Shown one piece after another: positions 30,942 to 42,563 of a DNA stretch of 64,000 nucleotides. The stretch is from positions 1,496,501-1,560,500 of the forward strand of contig NZ_JAVLAT010000001.1 in the NCBI RefSeq assembly GCF_032190615.1. The letters run 5' to 3'. A program made the translations under genes and the position numbers. The first letter of the stretch is position 1. Each line of letters begins with the position of its first letter. Source of the stretch: Brucella pseudogrignonensis (GTDB lineage Bacteria; Pseudomonadota; Alphaproteobacteria; Rhizobiales; Rhizobiaceae). The notes beneath the pieces were generated by a model. That model saw only the letters and a list, made by a program, of their open reading frames with translations, did not search any database and had not been told where the DNA came from.

Positions 30942-31559
30942 TTACGCGTGAGCGAAAATATCCGTTTCAGGCCAGCCCATCAGATCAAGCTCTGAGCGGG
31001 TTGGCAGGAATTTGAAACAGGCTTCGGCTTGTTTGGTGCGGCCATCGCGCTCAAGGCGCTGTTCAAAAACTGCCTTCAAGCGATGCAGATAAAGAACGTC
31101 AGATGCCGCATATTCAAGCTGTGCCTGCGACAGAACCTCCGCCGCCCAATCCGATGATTGCTGCTGCTTGGAGATCGAAACCTCAAGTAACTCGCCGCAG
31201 ATTTCCTTCAGACCGTGGCGATCCGTGTATGTGCGCGTCAGCTTGGATGCGATCTTGGTGCAGAACACCGGCTCCGGCATGGTGCCAAAGGCATGCGCCA
31301 AAACCGCAAGATCAAAGCGGCCAAAATGAAAGATTTTGGTTATCGCTTTGTCTTGCAAAAGCTTGACCAGATTAGGCGCTTCCTTCTGGCCAGCTTCAAT
31401 CTGGATCACGTCTGCGGTGCCGTCGCCGGGCGAAATCTGCACCACGCAAAGCCGGTCGCGATGTGGGTTAAGGCCCAGCGTCTCGGTATCGATTGCAACC
31501 GAATCCACCTGATAATGCTCAAGGTTCGGCAGATCGTTTTTGTGAAAACGAATAGTCAT
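30942..31559 (-). CDS. Ribonuclease D-like 3'-5' exonuclease
   Basis: This 205-residue protein is a DEDDy exonuclease domain only: VDSVAIDTETLGLNPHRDRL holds the first Asp-Glu, FHFGRFDLAVL the second motif, and YAASDVLYLHRL the last Tyr/Asp. There is no HRDC domain, so it is much shorter than E. coli RNase D; such short forms are usual in Rhizobiales. It should trim RNA 3' ends. GGAAG precedes the ATG. It lies 10 bases after the dipeptidase gene and may be co-transcribed with it. Confidence 0.9.
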   Translation of the reverse strand: MTIRFHKNDLPNLEHYQVDSVAIDTETLGLNPHRDRLCVVQISPGDGTADVIQIEAGQKEAPNLVKLLQDKAITKIFHFGRFDLAVLAHAFGTMPEPVFCTKIASKLTRTYTDRHGLKEICGELLEVSISKQQQSSDWAAEVLSQAQLEYAASDVLYLHRLKAVFEQRLERDGRTKQAEACFKFLPTRSELDLMGWPETDIFAHA

Positions 31560-31569
31560 TTAGTCTTCC

Positions 31570-32967
31570 TTACTTTGCGGCGATAGCCGCCATAATACGG
31601 GCCCAAGAGCGTTGACCTTTATGGAAAGACGTCAGCTCATATTTTTCATTGGGCGAATGAATGCGGTCGTCTTCAAGGCCGAAGCCAACAAGCAGCGATT
31701 CCATGCCAAGGAATTTGTCGAAATCACCGACAATCGGGATCGATCCGCCCATGGCGATCAGCACCGCTGGCTTTGGCCATTCATCTGAGAGTGCGTCTTT
31801 GGCTTTGGAAACCAGAGGTGAATCATAAGGCAGCTGAATGGCTGGCGAGCCACCATGCGGGTGGAACTCGACCGAACAATCGGCTGGCAGACGCTCTTCG
31901 ACGAAAGCGCGGAAGGCTGCGCGGATTTTGACTGGATCCTGCTTATGCACGAGGCGGAATGAAACCTTAGCAGATGCTTCCGCTGCAATAACGGTCTTAA
32001 AGCCTTCGCCGGTGTAGCCGCCGATGATGCCGTTGACTTCGGCAGTCGGGCGCGCCCATGTCAGTTCGAGAACGCTGCGGCCTTTTTCGCCCGAAGGAAC
32101 CGAGAGTCCAATCGGCCCAAGGAAGTTTTCAGCCGTGCGGCCAAGGCTTTCCCATGATTGCAAAATCTGTGACGGTGTTTCTTCCACACCTTCATAGAAA
32201 CCCGGAACCGTAACGCGTCCGGTTTCATCATGAAGATCGGCAAGGATTTTGCTCAAAATATGGATCGGGTTGGCCGCGGCACCACCAAAGAAGCCCGAAT
32301 GCAAATCGCGGTCAGCCGCCTTGATAACGATTTCTTCGCCAACCAGACCACGCAAACCGACGCTGATCGCTGGTGTTTCTTCATTCCACATGGCTGTGTC
32401 GCAAACCAGCGCCACATCAGCCTTTAGTTCCTGTTTATTGGCATCAAGGAATGGTTTGAGCGATGGTGAGCCGGATTCTTCTTCGCCTTCAAACAGCAAG
32501 GTTACTTTGACAGGCAGATTGCCGTTAACTGCCTTATAAGCGCGGCAGGCTTCAACAAAGGTCATCAGCTGACCCTTGTCGTCAGAGGTTCCGCGACCGG
32601 TCAGGATTTTGCGACCATTGCCAACGTCTTTGATAGCAGGTTCAAACGGATCGTTTTCCCACAGATTGAGCGGGTCAACCGGCTGCACATCATAATGGCC
32701 ATAGAACAGGACATGCGGCGCATCAGCGGTGGCGCCGTCATGGTGGGCGACAACCATCGGATGGACCGGTGTGTCGCGCACGCTTGCGTCAAAACCAATG
32801 GACTTCAAATCCTCGACCAGCCATTCGGCAGCCTTACGGCAATCGGCTTTGTAAGCCGGATCGGTCGAAATCGACTTGATCCGTAAAAGATCGAACAGAT
32901 GGTCGATACTCTTGTCGAGATTTGCGTCGAGATGATTGAGGACTTTATCGAGTGATTGCGCGGACAT
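31570..32967 (-). CDS. M20 family dipeptidase
   Basis: This 465-residue zinc peptidase shows the M20 metal ligands: VLFYGHYDVQP, the GRGTSDDKGQ segment, the catalytic FEGEEESGSP and later LHSGFFGG in the dimerisation domain. It resembles cytosolic non-specific dipeptidases of the CNDP type. The ATG at 32967 is chosen because AGGAA precedes it; the longer frame to 33009 lacks one. It may be transcribed together with the RNase D gene downstream. Confidence 0.92.
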   Translation of the reverse strand: MSAQSLDKVLNHLDANLDKSIDHLFDLLRIKSISTDPAYKADCRKAAEWLVEDLKSIGFDASVRDTPVHPMVVAHHDGATADAPHVLFYGHYDVQPVDPLNLWENDPFEPAIKDVGNGRKILTGRGTSDDKGQLMTFVEACRAYKAVNGNLPVKVTLLFEGEEESGSPSLKPFLDANKQELKADVALVCDTAMWNEETPAISVGLRGLVGEEIVIKAADRDLHSGFFGGAAANPIHILSKILADLHDETGRVTVPGFYEGVEETPSQILQSWESLGRTAENFLGPIGLSVPSGEKGRSVLELTWARPTAEVNGIIGGYTGEGFKTVIAAEASAKVSFRLVHKQDPVKIRAAFRAFVEERLPADCSVEFHPHGGSPAIQLPYDSPLVSKAKDALSDEWPKPAVLIAMGGSIPIVGDFDKFLGMESLLVGFGLEDDRIHSPNEKYELTSFHKGQRSWARIMAAIAAK

Positions 32968-33068
32968 GGATATTTCCTGACGAGTCGTAATACTGCGCGC
33001 ACAGTACAACTGCGAAGCTCAAGAAGAAACCCAGATTAGATCGCAAAACCGAGAGCAGAAAATGAATT

Positions 33069-33192
33069 GGCCGTCGTGGTGAGGGGGTTACCACAACGGC
33101 CATATCACTACACTCACAAACGACAGCCCGGAGAGGGGATTTAGGCTGTCGCTTACAACCGGTTTCCAACGGGGGACGGGTCAGAAAACCGG
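33069..33192 (-). ncRNA. Candidate structured sRNA with three C-rich-loop hairpins
   Basis: Three consecutive hairpins lie in the gap between the dipeptidase gene and polA. Stem A is 33069-33080 with 33090-33101 (12 bp, one wobble), stem B 33121-33128 with 33144-33151 (8 bp), stem C 33159-33165 with 33186-33192 (7 bp). Read on the minus strand, all three loops are rich in C (ACCCCCTC, TCCCCTCTCC, CCCGTCCCCC), as expected for sRNAs that bind Shine-Dalgarno sequences. The odd pair in stem A is G-U only on the minus strand and A-C on the plus strand, which supports the minus strand. ATTTTC follows stem A. A CTTGA element lies at 33243-33247; the -10 is unclear. Confidence 0.5.
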
Positions 33193-33400
33193 CGATCAAC
33201 GTACTGTCGATGACCTAGAATTGGCCCTCCAACTGTGGCTATTCAAGGGCATTTTAGATTACAAATTCGTAACATAAACGTTATCGGATTGAGAGCTTAG
33301 CGTGAACAGGGGGTGAAAAAACTCACCTTTCAAGTGGACACTTGTTTCTCCTGACACAAGGCCGGTTTTCTTTATGCTTGGTTTCCTCTAATCCTAAGCC
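33193..33400. other. Intergenic region before polA
   Basis: This stretch is the upstream region of polA on the plus strand and of the candidate sRNA on the minus strand. No supported ORF; GCCCT...AGGGC with ATTTT at 33224-33255 could be a weak hairpin. Confidence 0.35.
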
Positions 33401-36343
33401 ATGAAAAAAGGCGATCATCTCTTTCTCGTTGACGGCTCGGGTTATATTTTCCGCGCTTATCATGCCCTGCCACCGCTGACCCGTAAGTCGGATGGCTTGC
33501 CGGTGGGGGCCGTGTCTGGCTTCTGCAACATGCTGTGGAAGCTGTTGAAGGATGCGCGCAGTACCGATGTGGGTGTGGTGCCAACGCATTTTGCGGTCAT
33601 TTTCGACTATTCGTCGCAGACTTTCCGCAAGGAAATCTACCCTGAATATAAGGCCAATCGTACCGCGCCGCCCGAAGACCTGATCCCGCAATTTGGCCTG
33701 ATCCGTCAGGCAACCCGCGCTTTCAATCTGCCTTGCATCGAAAAAGAAGGCTTTGAGGCGGACGATCTGATCGCGACCTATGCCCGTATCGCGGCGGAAG
33801 CCGGCGGCGATGTCACCATCGTATCGTCTGACAAAGACCTGATGCAGCTCGTGACACCACAAGTGTCGATGTATGACGGTATGAAGGACAAACAGATTTC
33901 GATCCCGGAAGTGATCGAAAAATGGGGTGTACCGCCGGAAAAGATGATCGATCTGCAATCGCTGACCGGTGACAGCACCGATAATGTTCCGGGCATTCCC
34001 GGCATCGGCCCGAAGACCGCGGCGCAATTGCTGGAAGAGTTTGGCGATCTGGATACGCTGTTGGCACGCGCGTCCGAGATCAAACAGAACAAGCGCCGTG
34101 AAAACATCATCGCCTATGCCGATCAGACCAAGATCGCACGCGAACTCGTGACGCTGAAAGTCGATGTGCCGCTCGATGTTGATCTTGATGGTCTGGTGCT
34201 TGAACCGCAGAATGGTCCGAAACTCATAGGCTTCCTGAAAGCGCTGGATTTCACAACGCTGACGCGCCGCGTGGCGGAAGCAACCGACACGGATGCGTCG
34301 GCAGTTGAGCCTTGCCACATCGAAACCGAATGGGGAGCAGACGCGCACGGCCCGGACGTTGATGTGCCTGCAAAGCCAGAGGCTGCGACATCGTCGGAAA
34401 CCGCAGCTTCGCCCTCCGCCGATACTGCGGAAGCAAGCGGCTACACGCCGAAAGCGCTTGCCGCAAAGCGTGCATCGGATGCTTTGGCGCAAAAAATCGA
34501 CACGACGGCCTATACCTGCATTCGCGACATTGAAACGCTGAATAATTGGCTCGCGGAAGCTGTTGAGACGGGTCTGGTTGCTTTTGATACGGAAACCAAT
34601 TCGCTTGATCCGATGCAGGCAGAGCTGATCGGCTTCTCGCTGGCGCTTGCGCCCGGTAAAGCCGCCTATATCCCGCTCCAGCATAAATCCGGTGCAGGTG
34701 ATCTGCTCGGCGGCGGTATGGTTGAAGGTCAGATACCGCTCGATAAGGCGCTGGCGGCGTTGAAGAGCGTTCTTGAAGACGCATCCGTTCTCAAGATCGC
34801 GCAGAATATGAAATATGACTGGCTGGTCATGCGTCGTCATGGCATCAACACCGTCTCCTTTGATGATACGATGTTACTGTCCTATGTATTGGATGCCGGC
34901 ATCGGCGGTCATGGCATGGACCCATTGTCCGAACGCTGGCTGGGACACACGCCCATCGCCTATAAAGAAGTGACTGGCAGCGGCAAAGGCGCCGTCACCT
35001 TCGATATGGTCGATCTTGATCGTGCAACGGCCTATGCCGCTGAAGACGCTGATGTGACATTGCGTCTCTGGCAGGTGCTGAAACCGCGTCTGGCGGCAGA
35101 AGGGCTCGCGTCGGTGTATGAGCGTCTTGAACGCCCGCTGGTTGATGTGCTTGCCCGCATGGAAGAACGCGGCGTCTCGGTTGATCGTCAGGTGCTCTCC
35201 CGCCTGTCGGGCGACCTTGCCCAGTCTGCGGCACGTTTCGAAGATGAAATTTACGAACTGGCTGGTGAAAAATTCAATATCGGTTCGCCCAAGCAGCTTG
35301 GCGATATTCTCTTTGGTAAAATGGGGCTTCCCGGCGCATCCAAGACCAAGACCGGCCAATGGTCGACCTCCGCGCAAGTGCTGGAAGATCTGGCTGCCGA
35401 AGGCTTGCCTCTGCCCCGCAAAATCGTTGATTGGCGTCAGCTGACCAAGCTCAAGTCCACCTATACCGATGCGCTGCCGGGTTATATTCATCCGCAGACG
35501 AAGCGCGTACACACATCTTACGCCATGGCTTCCACCTCAACCGGGCGCTTGTCTTCGTCTGAGCCGAATTTGCAGAACATTCCGGTGCGCACGAGCGAAG
35601 GCCGCAAGATTAGAACGGCTTTCATTGCAGAACCGGGCAACAAGTTGATCTCTGCCGATTATAGCCAGATCGAATTGCGTGTGCTGGCGCATGTCGCCGA
35701 TATTCCGCAGCTGAAACAGGCTTTTGCCGATGGCATCGATATTCATGCCATGACGGCTTCTGAAATGTTTGGCGTACCTGTTGAAGGCATGCCGTCAGAG
35801 GTACGCCGCCGCGCCAAAGCGATCAACTTCGGTATCATTTACGGCATATCGGCTTTTGGTCTTGCCAATCAGCTGTCCATCCCGCGTGAAGAAGCAGGGC
35901 AATATATCCGTACCTATTTTGAGCGGTTTCCGGGCATCAAGGACTATATGGAAGCGACCAAGGCTTTTGCGCGCGAACATGGCTATGTCGAAACCATCTT
36001 CGGTCGTCGCGCGCATTATCCCGACATCAAAGCATCCAATCCGCAGGTTCGCGCCTTTAACGAACGTGCGGCAATCAATGCACCAATTCAGGGCTCCGCA
36101 GCTGATGTCATTCGCCGCGCCATGATCCGTATGGAGAAGGCGCTGGCAGATGAGAAGCTCGCCGCCCGTATGTTGTTGCAGGTGCATGACGAATTGATCT
36201 TTGAAGTGCCTGAAAACGAGGTCGAAAAGACGATCCCTGTTGTCCGTCATGTGATGGAAAATGCAGCCATGCCAGCCGTGTCGCTTTCCGTGCCATTACA
36301 GGTCGACGCGCGTGCAGCGCATAACTGGGATGAGGCGCATTGA
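33401..36343 (+). CDS. polA: DNA polymerase I
   Basis: This 980-residue polymerase has three domains. The 5'-3' exonuclease (about 1-300) shows VDGSGYIFRAYHALPP and DSTDNVPGIPGIGPKTA. The 3'-5' exonuclease (about 360-570) keeps DTETNSLDP and YAAEDADVT, so proofreading should be active. The polymerase domain (about 580-980) has SADYSQIELRVLAH, RRRAKAINFGIIYG and VHDEL. It acts in Okazaki fragment processing and repair. A linker near residues 310-360 is rich in Ala, Ser and Pro. The family length is normal. Confidence 0.97.
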   Translation: MKKGDHLFLVDGSGYIFRAYHALPPLTRKSDGLPVGAVSGFCNMLWKLLKDARSTDVGVVPTHFAVIFDYSSQTFRKEIYPEYKANRTAPPEDLIPQFGLIRQATRAFNLPCIEKEGFEADDLIATYARIAAEAGGDVTIVSSDKDLMQLVTPQVSMYDGMKDKQISIPEVIEKWGVPPEKMIDLQSLTGDSTDNVPGIPGIGPKTAAQLLEEFGDLDTLLARASEIKQNKRRENIIAYADQTKIARELVTLKVDVPLDVDLDGLVLEPQNGPKLIGFLKALDFTTLTRRVAEATDTDASAVEPCHIETEWGADAHGPDVDVPAKPEAATSSETAASPSADTAEASGYTPKALAAKRASDALAQKIDTTAYTCIRDIETLNNWLAEAVETGLVAFDTETNSLDPMQAELIGFSLALAPGKAAYIPLQHKSGAGDLLGGGMVEGQIPLDKALAALKSVLEDASVLKIAQNMKYDWLVMRRHGINTVSFDDTMLLSYVLDAGIGGHGMDPLSERWLGHTPIAYKEVTGSGKGAVTFDMVDLDRATAYAAEDADVTLRLWQVLKPRLAAEGLASVYERLERPLVDVLARMEERGVSVDRQVLSRLSGDLAQSAARFEDEIYELAGEKFNIGSPKQLGDILFGKMGLPGASKTKTGQWSTSAQVLEDLAAEGLPLPRKIVDWRQLTKLKSTYTDALPGYIHPQTKRVHTSYAMASTSTGRLSSSEPNLQNIPVRTSEGRKIRTAFIAEPGNKLISADYSQIELRVLAHVADIPQLKQAFADGIDIHAMTASEMFGVPVEGMPSEVRRRAKAINFGIIYGISAFGLANQLSIPREEAGQYIRTYFERFPGIKDYMEATKAFAREHGYVETIFGRRAHYPDIKASNPQVRAFNERAAINAPIQGSAADVIRRAMIRMEKALADEKLAARMLLQVHDELIFEVPENEVEKTIPVVRHVMENAAMPAVSLSVPLQVDARAAHNWDEAH

Positions 36344-36371
36344 GGGCTTAAGCGGTTGACGTTTTAAGCCC
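36344..36371 (+). terminator. Hairpin directly after polA
   Basis: GGGCTTAA / TTAAGCCC (8 bp, 12-base loop) starts at the base after the polA stop. There is no T run after it, so it may be a processing or weak termination site. Confidence 0.4.
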
Positions 36372-36414
36372 GAGCCTATAGGTAGACGCTAATTATGGTG
36401 CTTCGGTAGTCGTC

Positions 36415-36474
36415 AGGAGAGTTGTGAACAAAAAGCTTCACAACCGATGGGTATGCGGCTTGTGAAGCTTTTTT
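36415..36474 (+). promoter_or_regulatory. Putative attenuator with leader peptide before the DEAD-box helicase
   Basis: A 14-bp perfect stem (36430-36443 with 36460-36473) that ends in a T run is a textbook terminator, but it sits only 12 bases before the helicase ATG. A competing hairpin pairs GTTGTGAA (36421-36428) with TTCACAAC (36437-36444), using the 5' arm of the terminator. In the same place a 13-codon ORF (listed separately) runs through both hairpins. This is the arrangement of a translation-coupled attenuator. Confidence 0.5.
36424..36465 (+). CDS. Candidate 13-residue leader peptide
   Basis: A GTG start (36424) lies 2 bases after AGGAGAG (36415-36421), and the frame MNKKLHNRWVCGL ends with TGA at 36463-36465 inside the 3' arm of the terminator hairpin. 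A ribosome finishing this ORF would cover the terminator; a stalled or absent ribosome would let one of two alternative hairpins form. The signal is short, so chance is possible. Confidence 0.4.
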   Translation: MNKKLHNRWVCGL

Positions 36475-36485
36475 GAAAGTCACTC

Positions 36486-38363
36486 ATGTCCCTACCTGAC
36501 ACAATCGCTCCGGCACTTTCCGGAGCATTAGCCGCTCGCGGTTACAATACACTCACCGCTGTTCAGAATGCCGTTTTGGCTCCTGAAACACTTCATGGCG
36601 ATTTGCTTGTTTCTGCGCAGACAGGCTCCGGCAAGACTGTTGCTTTTGGCCTTTCCATGGCATCGACCATTCTTGGCGACGAACTGCGTTTTGATCGTGC
36701 GCAAAATCCATTTGCGATGATTATCGCACCAACGCGCGAACTTGCTTTGCAGGTTCGCCGTGAACTTGAATGGCTTTATGCCGATACGGGCGCGGTGATT
36801 GCTTCTTGCGTTGGTGGTATGGATATTCGTTCCGAGCGCCGTGTGCTTGAACGTGGATCGCATATCGTTGTTGGCACGCCGGGTCGTCTGCGCGATCATA
36901 TTTCGCGCCGTGCGCTTGATATGTCGGAACTGCGCGTTGTCGTGCTCGATGAAGCTGACGAAATGCTCGATATGGGTTTTCGCGAGGACCTCGAATTCAT
37001 TCTTGGTGAAGCACCGGAAGATCGCCGCACATTGATGTTCTCGGCAACCGTGCCAAAGCCGATTGCACAGCTTGCAAAGCGTTTCCAAAAAGACGCGCTG
37101 CGCATTACTGCTGCTGGCGAAGCTGGTCAGCATGCCGATATTGATTATTTTGCTATGCCGGTTCCGCCACAGGAACGCGATCATGCAATCATCAACACCC
37201 TGCTTTATTACGATGCGCAGAACTCGATCATTTTCTGCTCGACGCGTGAAGCTGTAAAGCACATGGCAAGCCGCCTGTCGAACCGCGGTTTTGCAGTTGT
37301 GGCGCTGTCGGGTGAATTGAGCCAGGCCGAGCGTAACAATGCGCTTCAGTCGATGCGCGATGGACGTGCCCGCGTTTGCGTTGCGACCGACGTTGCTGCA
37401 CGCGGTATCGATCTGCCAAATCTTGATCTGGTTATCCATGCCGATCTGCCGAACAATCCTGAAACCATGCTGCACCGTTCGGGCCGTACAGGTCGTGCGG
37501 GCCGCAAGGGCACTTGCGTTCTGGTCGTTCCGTTCTCGCGCCGTCGTAGTGCCGAGCGTCTTCTGAGCCTTGCAAAGCTTGATGCGCAGACTGTTCCTGC
37601 TCCGGGTATTGCTGCCGTTCAGGCCAAGAACAATGAACGTATTCTCAATGGTGAAGCTTTCAGCCAGCCGATTGATGAAGAACATCAGGATCTGTTGAAG
37701 GCGCTGACCGAGCGTTATACGCCGGAACAGATCGCGAGCGCTTTCCTCAATCGCGAACTCTCAGCATTGCCTGCTGCGGAAGATATTTCTGACGCGCCTG
37801 TTCATCCGATTTCCAGCAAGAAGCCGCGTGAGCGTTCAGAGCGTGGTGATCGCCCGGAACGGGGCGAACGTCGTGACCGTGGCGAGCCGGGTGAGCGTTT
37901 CGACCGTAATTCTTCATTTGATGGCGTATGGTTCTCGGTTTCTGCCGGTCGTAAGCACCGCGCCGATCCAAAATGGCTTCTGCCGCTCATCTGCAAGGCA
38001 GGTGACGTATCGAAGCGTGACGTCGGTTCGATCAAGATTTTCGATAATGAAACGCGTTTCGAAATCACCGCAGCCAAGGCTGATGAATTCCGTCGTTCGG
38101 TTGAAGAACGCGGGACCGGCGAAAAGGGTCTGGTGATCCGCACTGCAGTTGCAGGCGCTGGTGGCGATGCTGCTCCGCGTGAAGGCAAGCGCGATTTCAA
38201 GCCACGCGGCGACAAGCCAAGAAGCGATTTCCGTGATGGCAATCGTGACAACGCTAAGGGCAGCTGGTCGAAGCCGAAAGGCGACTTCAAGAAAGATGGT
38301 TTCAAGAAGGACGGCAAGAAATTCGGTGATGGGGGCTTCAGCAAGAAGCGTCGCGGCGAATAA
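36486..38363 (+). CDS. DEAD-box RNA helicase with DbpA-type RNA-binding domain
   Basis: This 625-residue helicase has all RecA-like motifs: AQTGSGKT, PTRELA, GTPGRL, DEAD (in VVLDEADEMLDMGF), SAT, and HRSGRTGRAG. After the core (about residues 1-370) comes a linker rich in Arg, Glu and Gly, then a DbpA/RBD-like RNA-binding domain (about 478-545) and a basic Lys/Gly/Asp-rich tail. It likely remodels rRNA or mRNA, as DeaD/CsdA does in cold or ribosome assembly. The ribosome site GAAAG lies directly after the leader terminator. Confidence 0.93.
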   Translation: MSLPDTIAPALSGALAARGYNTLTAVQNAVLAPETLHGDLLVSAQTGSGKTVAFGLSMASTILGDELRFDRAQNPFAMIIAPTRELALQVRRELEWLYADTGAVIASCVGGMDIRSERRVLERGSHIVVGTPGRLRDHISRRALDMSELRVVVLDEADEMLDMGFREDLEFILGEAPEDRRTLMFSATVPKPIAQLAKRFQKDALRITAAGEAGQHADIDYFAMPVPPQERDHAIINTLLYYDAQNSIIFCSTREAVKHMASRLSNRGFAVVALSGELSQAERNNALQSMRDGRARVCVATDVAARGIDLPNLDLVIHADLPNNPETMLHRSGRTGRAGRKGTCVLVVPFSRRRSAERLLSLAKLDAQTVPAPGIAAVQAKNNERILNGEAFSQPIDEEHQDLLKALTERYTPEQIASAFLNRELSALPAAEDISDAPVHPISSKKPRERSERGDRPERGERRDRGEPGERFDRNSSFDGVWFSVSAGRKHRADPKWLLPLICKAGDVSKRDVGSIKIFDNETRFEITAAKADEFRRSVEERGTGEKGLVIRTAVAGAGGDAAPREGKRDFKPRGDKPRSDFRDGNRDNAKGSWSKPKGDFKKDGFKKDGKKFGDGGFSKKRRGE

Positions 38364-38375
38364 GATAATCCCATA

Positions 38376-38412
38376 AAAAGAAAAGCCCGGTATGAAACCG
38401 GGCTTTTCTTTT
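38376..38412. terminator. Bidirectional terminator between the helicase gene and gyrB
   Basis: A perfect 15-bp stem AAAAGAAAAGCCCGG / CCGGGCTTTTCTTTT with a 7-base loop has A/T-rich outer arms on both strands, so it works for both converging genes. Confidence 0.9.
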
Positions 38413-38419
38413 AGATATG

Positions 38420-38457
38420 ATACTTCCCGAAGAGCAGAGGCGCGCTTCGGGAAGTAT
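38420..38457. terminator. Second convergent hairpin, next to the gyrB stop
   Basis: A perfect 13-bp stem ATACTTCCCGAAG / CTTCGGGAAGTAT with a 12-base loop lies 3 bases after gyrB (minus strand). No T run follows on either strand, so it may protect the 3' end rather than terminate. Confidence 0.5.
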
Positions 38458-38460
38458 ATT

Positions 38461-40950
<2,490 letters not shown>

Positions 40951-41168
40951 TTATCCAGCATAAAAACTCATGTCGAATCACTCGACAAACATGGCTTTAA
41001 TATAGGCGTTAACGGTGATTTTTCCAAATTTTAAGGCCAAAATTGCCGGGGATTGCGCTCAATTCGCTTCAGATGATGATAGGCGATTATTGGTACTCTT
41101 TGGAACTGCCACAATTGGCGCTTATATTGGTTTCCAGCAGGGGCGTTCTCGATAACGAGGAGCACTTT

Positions 41169-42563
41169 ATGGACATTACAACGGCAATAAATGAAGCCGC
41201 GCAACCATTCATCCCACCGGCACCGCGTCCGCGCGAAAAGCCGGTTGGACGCTTCGAGATGATGCGGGTGGTTTATAAAAATCCGCTCGAATTGTGGGGC
41301 GAGCCTTCGTACAATGAGCCATGGGTTTCCGTAAGTTGGCTTGGCATCAAAACCATCATTGCCAATGATCCCGGTCTCATCCGTCATGTGCTGGTCGATA
41401 ATGCCGCAAACTACCCGATGTCCGCCATTCGCCAGCGGGTTTTGCGCCCCCTTTTGCGCGATGGATTGCTGACCGCTGAGGGCCAAGTCTGGAAGCGGTC
41501 GCGCAAGGCCATGGCACCCGTGTTCACGCCGCGCCATATCGGTGGCTTTGCGAGCGCCATGCGAAACCGGTCGCTGCAGTTTGTCGAGCGATACAAGACC
41601 AATGGTCTCATCACCGATGTCGCCCACGACATGACGCTGCTCACCTATGATATTCTCGCGGAAACGCTGTTCTCTGGTGAGATCGCCGGTGATCCCAATG
41701 ATTTTGCGCGCCAGATCGACAAGCTTTTTGAAACCATGGGCCGCGTCGATCCATTTGATCTTCTTGGCTTGCCGGACTGGCTGCCACGCTTTACGCGCCT
41801 TCGCGGTAACCAGTCGCTCGGCTTCTTCCGAGAACTGGTATCTGATACCATTGCCTTGCGAAAGTCGCGAATGGAGAGAGGCGAAGACGTCCCCAATGAT
41901 TTTCTGACCTTGCTTTTGCGCGCCGAAGGGCCCGACGGTTTGAGCCGCGGCGAGATCGAAGATAACATCATCACCTTTATCGGTGCGGGGCATGAGACAA
42001 CAGCCCGTGCGCTGGGCTGGACACTCTATCTGTTGGCCAAAGCACCACAGGAGCGCGAACGGGTTGAGGCCGAGATCGATGCGTTCTTTGCGGGAGGCGG
42101 ACATGACCTGCCGCCGCAGGAATGGTTGGCAAAACTGCCTTTCACGCGTGCCGCTTTTGAGGAAGCGATGCGGCTTTATCCGCCGGCACCGTCAATCAAT
42201 CGCGAGGCGGCCACGGATGACACCTATGGCGATCTGAAAATCGCGAAGGGGACGGCTGTTCTGGTCATGCCTTGGGTGATTCATCGTCACAGGCTTTATT
42301 GGGATCAGCCGGATGCTTTCATGCCGGAACGCTTCTGGCCCGAAAATCGCGACAAGCTCGACCGCTTTCAATATCTGCCCTTTGGTGCTGGTCCGCGTGT
42401 CTGCATTGGTGCGAGTTTCGCGCTTCAGGAAGCGGTGATTGCGCTTGCAACCTTGCTTGATGGCCGTCGCTTTGACGTGTTGGAAACCACAAAGCCATGG
42501 CCAGTGCAGAAACTCACCACCCAGCCGCAGGGCGGCCTGCCGATGAAAGTTACGAAACGCTAA
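41169..42563 (+). CDS. Cytochrome P450
   Basis: This 464-residue haem monooxygenase has the I-helix GAGHETTAR, the K-helix EEAMRLYPP (ExxR) and the haem loop FGAGPRVCIGA with the ligand Cys at about residue 412. It resembles CYP102/CYP4-like fatty acid or alkane hydroxylases more than sterol ones, but the substrate is unknown. There is no ferredoxin or reductase gene nearby. The ATG at 41169 has GAGGAG before it; the open frame upstream to 41043 is not supported. It ends overlapping the convergent Nudix gene by 4 bases. Confidence 0.93.
   Translation: MDITTAINEAAQPFIPPAPRPREKPVGRFEMMRVVYKNPLELWGEPSYNEPWVSVSWLGIKTIIANDPGLIRHVLVDNAANYPMSAIRQRVLRPLLRDGLLTAEGQVWKRSRKAMAPVFTPRHIGGFASAMRNRSLQFVERYKTNGLITDVAHDMTLLTYDILAETLFSGEIAGDPNDFARQIDKLFETMGRVDPFDLLGLPDWLPRFTRLRGNQSLGFFRELVSDTIALRKSRMERGEDVPNDFLTLLLRAEGPDGLSRGEIEDNIITFIGAGHETTARALGWTLYLLAKAPQERERVEAEIDAFFAGGGHDLPPQEWLAKLPFTRAAFEEAMRLYPPAPSINREAATDDTYGDLKIAKGTAVLVMPWVIHRHRLYWDQPDAFMPERFWPENRDKLDRFQYLPFGAGPRVCIGASFALQEAVIALATLLDGRRFDVLETTKPWPVQKLTTQPQGGLPMKVTKR

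Noticed and set aside
33323..34840. Antisense ORF (505 codons) over the start of polA
   Set aside because: The protein is rich in His, Arg and Phe with no domain, as expected for a shadow of polA.
36528..37685. Antisense ORF (385 codons) over the DEAD-box helicase
   Set aside because: Helicase motifs on the plus strand explain the region; the antisense frame has no domain or ribosome site.
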